The position numbers and the translations under genes were made by a program. From contig JAXLST010000016.1 in NCBI GenBank assembly GCA_046330435.1, positions 67,042 through 131,041 on the forward strand: a stretch of 64,000 nucleotides of DNA. The letters run 5' to 3'. This document shows, piece after piece, positions 59,804-64,000 of this stretch (position 1 is the first letter of the stretch; each line of letters starts with the position of its first letter). The notes below the pieces were generated by a model. It was not told the DNA's origin. It was given only the letters and a program-made list of their open reading frames with translations, and ran no database searches. This stretch comes from Ga0077560 sp046330435 (GTDB lineage Bacteria; Actinomycetota; Thermoleophilia; Miltoncostaeales; Miltoncostaeaceae).

Positions 59804-60655
59804 TCGGTGCGCGCGAGCCCCGTGCCGGGTGACCGCGAACGCGACCGCGAAGGCGAGCACCACCGCGATCTGCACGACGACCGGGAGCGAGCGCCCCCAC
59901 AGGGTGACGCCGGTCGGGAACCGCATCCGCGCGGCCTCCGGCATGCGCTGCGCGGCGAACACGGCCTGGCGGAGCGGCTGACGGCGTAGGTGAGCGGGTT
60001 GAGGCGGGTGAGCACGGCGAGCCACCCGGGCAGGCCGTTCAGCGGGTACATCGCGCCCGACAGGAACAGCATCGGGAACAGGACGACCTGCATCACCGCC
60101 TGGAAGCTCTCCATGCGCTGGATGCGGCTCGCCACGAACACCCCGAACCCCGTGAGCGAAGGCCATGAGCAGCTCGATCCCGATGACCTCGGTCACCACG
60201 AGGGGCGCTCGGGGACACCCCGATGAGGGGTGCGAGCGCGAGCATGATCGTGCCCTGGCCGGTGGCGACCGTCGCCCCGCCGCAGGTCTTGCCGAGCACC
60301 AGGGCGGCCCGGCTCACGGGCGCGACGAGCATCTCGCGCAGGAAGCCGAACTCCCGGTCCCACACGATCGACATGGCGCTGAAGATCGCCGTGGTGGCGA
60401 CGCTCATCGCGACCACGCCGGGGAACACGAACTTCTTGAAGTCGAAGCCGCCGGTGGACCCCACCAGGGCGCTCAGCCCGTACCCCAGGACGAACAGGAA
60501 CAGGACGGGCTGCACGAAGCCGCCGAGGATGCGGTCCGCGTGCGGCCGAAGCGCCGAGCTCGCGGCGCCACACCATGAGGGCGGTGCGGGACCTCCTCAC
60601 GGAGGCGCGGGGCCTCGTCGGCCATCGCGACGGGCGTGCCTGCGGCCGCGGTCAT
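59800..60655 (-). pseudogene. ABC-2 type transporter permease, frameshifted
   Basis: Read across indels, the chain is TALMVWRRE, LGYGLSALVGSTGGFDFKKFVFPGVVAMSVATTAIF, SIVWDREFGFLREMLVAPVSR (a canonical ABC-2 coupling-helix segment), VVTEVIGIELLMAFAL, FPMLFLSGAMYPLNGLPGWL and a final helix VVVQIAVVLAFAVAFAV. Corrected length is about 285 residues with six helices, of the daunorubicin-resistance (DrrB) kind. It pairs with the ATPase encoded upstream, whose stop overlaps its ATG at 60655. Confidence 0.8.
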
Positions 60656-61704
60656 CGCCGCCCGCCCCACGCGCGCACCATCCCGGCCGGGCGGCGGCCC
60701 CGCCGTCGCGGATCTCCCGCCCGGTGAAGTGCAGAACACGTCGTCGAGGGTGGGGCGGTGCACGTGCACGGTGCGCACCGGGACGCCGCATGCGGCGATG
60801 ATGCGGGGCACCTCACCCTCCCCGTCCCCGGTGAAGACGGTGATGCCGCCGGACCCAGTGCGGACGGTGGCCGTGCGGCCTCGGTGAGCGCCGCCGCGGC
60901 CGCCGCGTCATCGGCGGTGCCGAGCGCTGGCCGAGTCGGCCCCCACCATCCCGCGGAGCCCGCCCTATGCGTCCAGGGCGAGAGGCGGCCGCGGTCGATG
61001 ATGCCGATGCGGTCCGCGTATTCGGCCTCCATGTAGTGCGGGTGGTGAGCACGACGGTGACGCCCTCCTCCTCCCGCATCCGGAGGACGTCCTCCCACAT
61101 CAGCGCGCGGGTCTGCGGGTCGAGGCCGACTGTGCCTCCTCGTCCAGGAAGATCACCGCGGGCGTGTGGAGCATCCCGTGCGATCTCCAGCCGCGCGCCA
61201 TCCCGCCGGAGAACGTGGAGACCAGGTCGCGGCGCGGCGTGCGCCGAGCCCCACCAGCGCGAGCACGCGGTCGATGCGCCCTACCTCGCCGGCGGGCACC
61301 TGGTAGAGCACGGCGTGGAACCGCAGGTTCTCCTCGGCCGTGAGCTGCTGGTCGAGGGTCTGCTCCTGGAACACCAGGCCGATCCGCCGCCGCACCGCAC
61401 GGGGCTGGTGCACCACGTCGAACCCCGCGACACGCGCGATGCCCGAGGTTGGGCGGGCGAGGGTGCACAGCACCTTGATGGTGGTGGACTTGCCCGCGCC
61501 GTTCGGCCCGAGCAGCGCGAAGACCTCCCCGCGCGGCACCGCGAAGGTGACGTCGTCGACGGCACGGACCTCGCCGTACACCTTGACCAGGCCGTCCACC
61601 TCCACCCCCGCGGCGTCCCTCGGGACGTCCGGGTGCCGGGGTGCGTGCGCGCCTGGGAGGCGGGGGCATGCACCAAGCTCCGACCCGGCGGGGTGGCACG
61701 TCAC
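60652..61704 (-). pseudogene. ABC transporter ATP-binding protein (DrrA type), frameshifted
   Basis: The first frame gives VEVDGLVKVYGEVRAVDDVTF, Walker A GPNGAGKST, GLVFQEQTLDQQLTAEENL (Q-loop region). The ABC signature FSGGM and Walker B AVIFLDE appear after an indel near 61230, then GVTVVLTT in other frames and HYMEAEYADRIGIIDRGRL. The tail is read from several frames and ends TGA at 60652-60654. It powers export with the coupled permease. GTG 61704 is a tentative start, and an internal GTG is possible. Substrate is unknown. Confidence 0.8.
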
Positions 61705-61779
61705 CTCGAATGGACCACCGATCCCCGCACGGGAATGCCACGCATCCCGCCCTCGGGACCGCCCGCGGGTCGTGCCCGG

Positions 61780-63765
61780 TCAGCGCTCCGGGTGCACGCG
61801 CGGAGGCAGGCCGGCCGCCGCGTACGCGGCGTCCTCGTCCAGGGACTCGGCGGCGAGCAGGGCACGGGTGAGCGTGTCCAGCCGCCCACGGTTGTCGCGC
61901 AGGAGCCGCAGGGCCTCCTCGTGCTGCCCCTCGATGATGCGGCGGGCCTCGTCGTCGACCATCCGCAGCGCCTCCGGCGATCCCTCGGCGACGCCCGGGA
62001 TGGCGCGGCTCTCCGGGGGGAGCACCGCGATGGGGCCGATCGCCTCGCTCATGCCCCACCGGCCCGCCATCTGCCGGGCGATGAGCGTGAGCTGGTCGAT
62101 GTCCGACTCCGCGCCGGTCGTGATGTCCCCGTACACCAGCTCCTCCGCCGCGCGCCCGCCCAGGGCCACCCGGATCTTGGTGAGCAGTTCCTCGCGGCCG
62201 TAGCTGTAGCGGTCGGCGTCGGGTGCGGCGTAGGTCACGCCCAGGGCGGTGCCGCGGGGGATGATCGAGATCTTGCGGACCGGGTCGGCGAGCGGGCTCA
62301 GCATCCCCACCAGGGCGTGCCCGGACTCGTGGTAGGCGGTGCGCTCCCGGTCCCGCTCGCTCATCACCAGCTTGCGGGCCGTGCCGAGGACGGCCTTCTC
62401 CAGCGCGTCGTCGAAGTCGGCCCGGGAGACGGCCCGCCGGCCACGCGTGGCGGCCACCAGCGCCGCCTCGTTCACGAGGCTCGCGAGGTCGGCGCCCACC
62501 ATCCCGGGCGTCGCCTGGGCGAGGCCGGGCAGGTCGGCGTCATCGGCCAGGGGGATGCCGCGGGTGTGGACGAGGAGGATCGCCAGGCGGCCGGCCCGGT
62601 CGGGCGGCTGCACCGCGATACGGCGGTCGAACCGCCCGGCGCGCAGCAGCGCGGGGTCGAGCACGTCCGGGCGGTTGGTCGCCCCCAGCACGATCACCCC
62701 GGCGGAGGCGTCGAAGCCGTCCATCTCGGTGAGGATCTGGTTGAGCGTCTGCTCCCGCTCGTCGGAGCCGCCCCCCAGGTTCATCGCCGCCGTCCGTGAG
62801 CGCCCGATGGCGTCCAGCTCGTCGATGAAGATGATCGCCGGGGCCGCCTGCTTGGCCTCCGTGAACAGGTTGCGGACGCGGGACGCGCCGACCCCGACGA
62901 TCATCTCGATGAACTCCGATGCGCTCATCGAGAAGAACGGGACGCCCGCCTCGCCGGCGATGGCCCGCGCCAGGAGGGTCTTGCCCGTTCCGGGGGGCCC
63001 TGTGAGCAGCACCCCGCGCGGCAGCCGGGCGCCCAGCGCCCGGTACCGGCCCGGGTCCTTGAGGAAGTCCACGATCTGCGTGAGCTCGGCCTTCGCCTCG
63101 TCGATGCCCGCGACGTCCGCGAAGGTCACCCGCCCGGCGCCGCCGCCGTCGTACCGGCGGGCCCGCGACCGGCCCAGCCCCATCACGCCGCCCGCGCCGG
63201 CCTGCGCCCCCGCGCGCCGGAACATCCACAGCAGCAGCCCCACGAACAGCAGCGTCGGCCCGAAGCTCAGCAGGACCGTCAGGACCGTGCTGCCCGAGGA
63301 CGGCGCCCGCGCCGTGATGGCGACGTTCTTGGCCCGCAGCAGCGGGATGAGCGCCGCGTCGCCCGGCGGCGGCGGCTGCCGCGTGGAGAACTGCGTCGCC
63401 GCCGTCTTCGCGTCCGCCGGGTACCGGACGGCCGTCGTGAACGTCCCCTCGATCGCGTCGCCGCGGAACGTGACCTCCTTCACGTTCCCCGCATCCACCT
63501 GGGCCAGGAACGTGGGCGCGTACGGGACCGTCACGCGGGAGGCCTGCCGGGGGAACGTCGAGACGATCCACAGGTTGAGCAGGAGCAGCACGACGGTCAC
63601 CGCGAGCCACCGCAGCCCGAACGCCGACCGCGGTTCGGGGCGCTCCCCCCGCCCGTCGGGGGCGGGGTGCACACGCCACCCGGGGTGCTCGCGCAGGGGC
63701 GGGGGGCGGCGCCGTCGCAGCGGGGGCGGCTGGTCCTGCGGGCTGGGGCCGTCGGTGGACATCAT
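61780..63765 (-). CDS. ftsH: ATP-dependent zinc metalloprotease FtsH
   Basis: This 661-residue protein has an N-terminal Pro/Arg-rich cytoplasmic stretch, one membrane helix (about residues 50-70), an extracytoplasmic domain, a second helix (about 155-175), an AAA+ ATPase (Walker A GPPGTGKT, Walker B IIFIDELDAIG, SRH with NRPDVLDPALLRAGRFD) and the zinc protease site HESGH with a later Asp/Glu-bearing helix. It degrades misfolded membrane proteins and regulators. The indel cluster stops before this gene, which reads cleanly. ATG 63762 is an equal alternative to 63765. Confidence 0.95.
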   Translation of the reverse strand: MMSTDGPSPQDQPPPLRRRRPPPLREHPGWRVHPAPDGRGERPEPRSAFGLRWLAVTVVLLLLNLWIVSTFPRQASRVTVPYAPTFLAQVDAGNVKEVTFRGDAIEGTFTTAVRYPADAKTAATQFSTRQPPPPGDAALIPLLRAKNVAITARAPSSGSTVLTVLLSFGPTLLFVGLLLWMFRRAGAQAGAGGVMGLGRSRARRYDGGGAGRVTFADVAGIDEAKAELTQIVDFLKDPGRYRALGARLPRGVLLTGPPGTGKTLLARAIAGEAGVPFFSMSASEFIEMIVGVGASRVRNLFTEAKQAAPAIIFIDELDAIGRSRTAAMNLGGGSDEREQTLNQILTEMDGFDASAGVIVLGATNRPDVLDPALLRAGRFDRRIAVQPPDRAGRLAILLVHTRGIPLADDADLPGLAQATPGMVGADLASLVNEAALVAATRGRRAVSRADFDDALEKAVLGTARKLVMSERDRERTAYHESGHALVGMLSPLADPVRKISIIPRGTALGVTYAAPDADRYSYGREELLTKIRVALGGRAAEELVYGDITTGAESDIDQLTLIARQMAGRWGMSEAIGPIAVLPPESRAIPGVAEGSPEALRMVDDEARRIIEGQHEEALRLLRDNRGRLDTLTRALLAAESLDEDAAYAAAGLPPRVHPER

Positions 63766-63925
63766 CCCGACGGTACGCCCGCCCCACGGCGCGGGGCATC
63801 GGCATCGCACCACCTGCCGCCTCCGGTGGGCACCGGTCCGGCCGCGTGGACCTCGCGGACCGCGCACCGATGACTTCCCGGGCGGGATGCGGTCGGATGT
63901 GCACAACGACCGCAGAGGAGCCCGC

Positions 63926-64000
63926 ATGTCACGCGTCCGCGTCGCCGCGTTCTCGATCTCGCTGGACGGCTACGGCGCCGGGCCGGGCCAGGACCTGGAC
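63926..64000 (+). CDS. Dihydrofolate reductase / RibD C-terminal-like protein (5' end only)
   Basis: ATG 63926 has AGAGGAG six to seven bases upstream and opens a frame running off the window. The 25 visible residues (RVRVAAFSISLDGYGAGP) match the opening of RibD-C/DHFR-like proteins, which start VxxxxxxSLDGxxAGP. It is likely an NADPH-binding oxidoreductase of the YyaP type. Nothing more can be said from this fragment. Confidence 0.7.
   Translation, partial: MSRVRVAAFSISLDGYGAGPGQDLD

Overview
The window is high-GC DNA (roughly 70 percent or more in most genes) with GTG and TTG starts, frequent 4-bp ATGA or GTGA gene overlaps and actinobacterial protein families (CsoR, F510-type lipoprotein, SHOCT proteins, DUF6069, rifampicin phosphotransferase, split mutase with MeaB). 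This suggests an actinomycete-like bacterium. The delta-60, RTX and LamG secreted proteins would fit a soil or Thermoleophilia-type lineage, but the taxon is an inference and no rRNA marker is present.

Region 1 (1 to about 24.1 kb) is accessory DNA. It opens with a degenerate IS3-family element that truncates a Rep-like gene. A 42-bp piece of a tRNA-Lys(TTT) 3' end follows at 1792-1833, and a second copy lies at 18522-18563. Each tRNA piece is preceded by the same module: a Rep-like gene on the minus strand, GGTGGTAAC repeats and a 19-bp direct repeat. The 16.7 kb between them is therefore best read as one of two related elements stacked at a tRNA-Lys gene. Its cargo is a copper-handling island: two two-component systems, a DUF305 protein and F510-type lipoprotein, a CopA P1B-ATPase with a secreted partner and the CopZ chaperone in an overlapping operon, the CsoR repressor with two operator boxes, an 18-cysteine Csp3-like copper store, an MFS exporter with its own CsoR-like box, and small Met-rich and SHOCT membrane proteins. 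To the right of the second tRNA piece lie a very large lower-GC secreted LamG/Ig-like protein, about 1.2 kb with almost no genes, a possible tRNA remnant and a 28-residue lysine-rich micro-gene.

Region 2 (24.6-54 kb) looks like ordinary chromosome. It carries an SDR oxidoreductase, two RTX-tailed secreted proteins (each with a one-base frameshift), a LacI regulator with twin operators divergent from an acetoacetate-decarboxylase-like gene, a GGDEF-EAL protein, prfC, a full arsenic locus (acr3, arsC, arsR, arsM), a glycosyltransferase divergent from a debranching-enzyme-like glucosidase, xthA, and a MarR-flanked coenzyme B12 mutase operon. The active-site residues of that mutase fit isobutyryl-CoA mutase rather than methylmalonyl-CoA mutase. 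A methyltransferase, a glyoxalase-like protein, a STAS protein, a rifampicin phosphotransferase, a frameshifted lower-GC HNH endonuclease and a PAP2-family protein follow.

Region 3 (54.3-64 kb) holds a small unknown gene, YceI, a DUF4405-like membrane protein, a DUF6069 protein, and an ATGA-coupled minus-strand operon of ABC ATPase, ABC-2 permease, AglD/MprF-type flippase and MalT-like LuxR regulator. FtsH and the start of a DHFR/RibD-like gene complete it. Nearly every gene from 54.3 to 61.6 kb is broken by single-base indels although start, stop and overlap signals are preserved. This points to poor consensus quality there, or less likely to recent decay.
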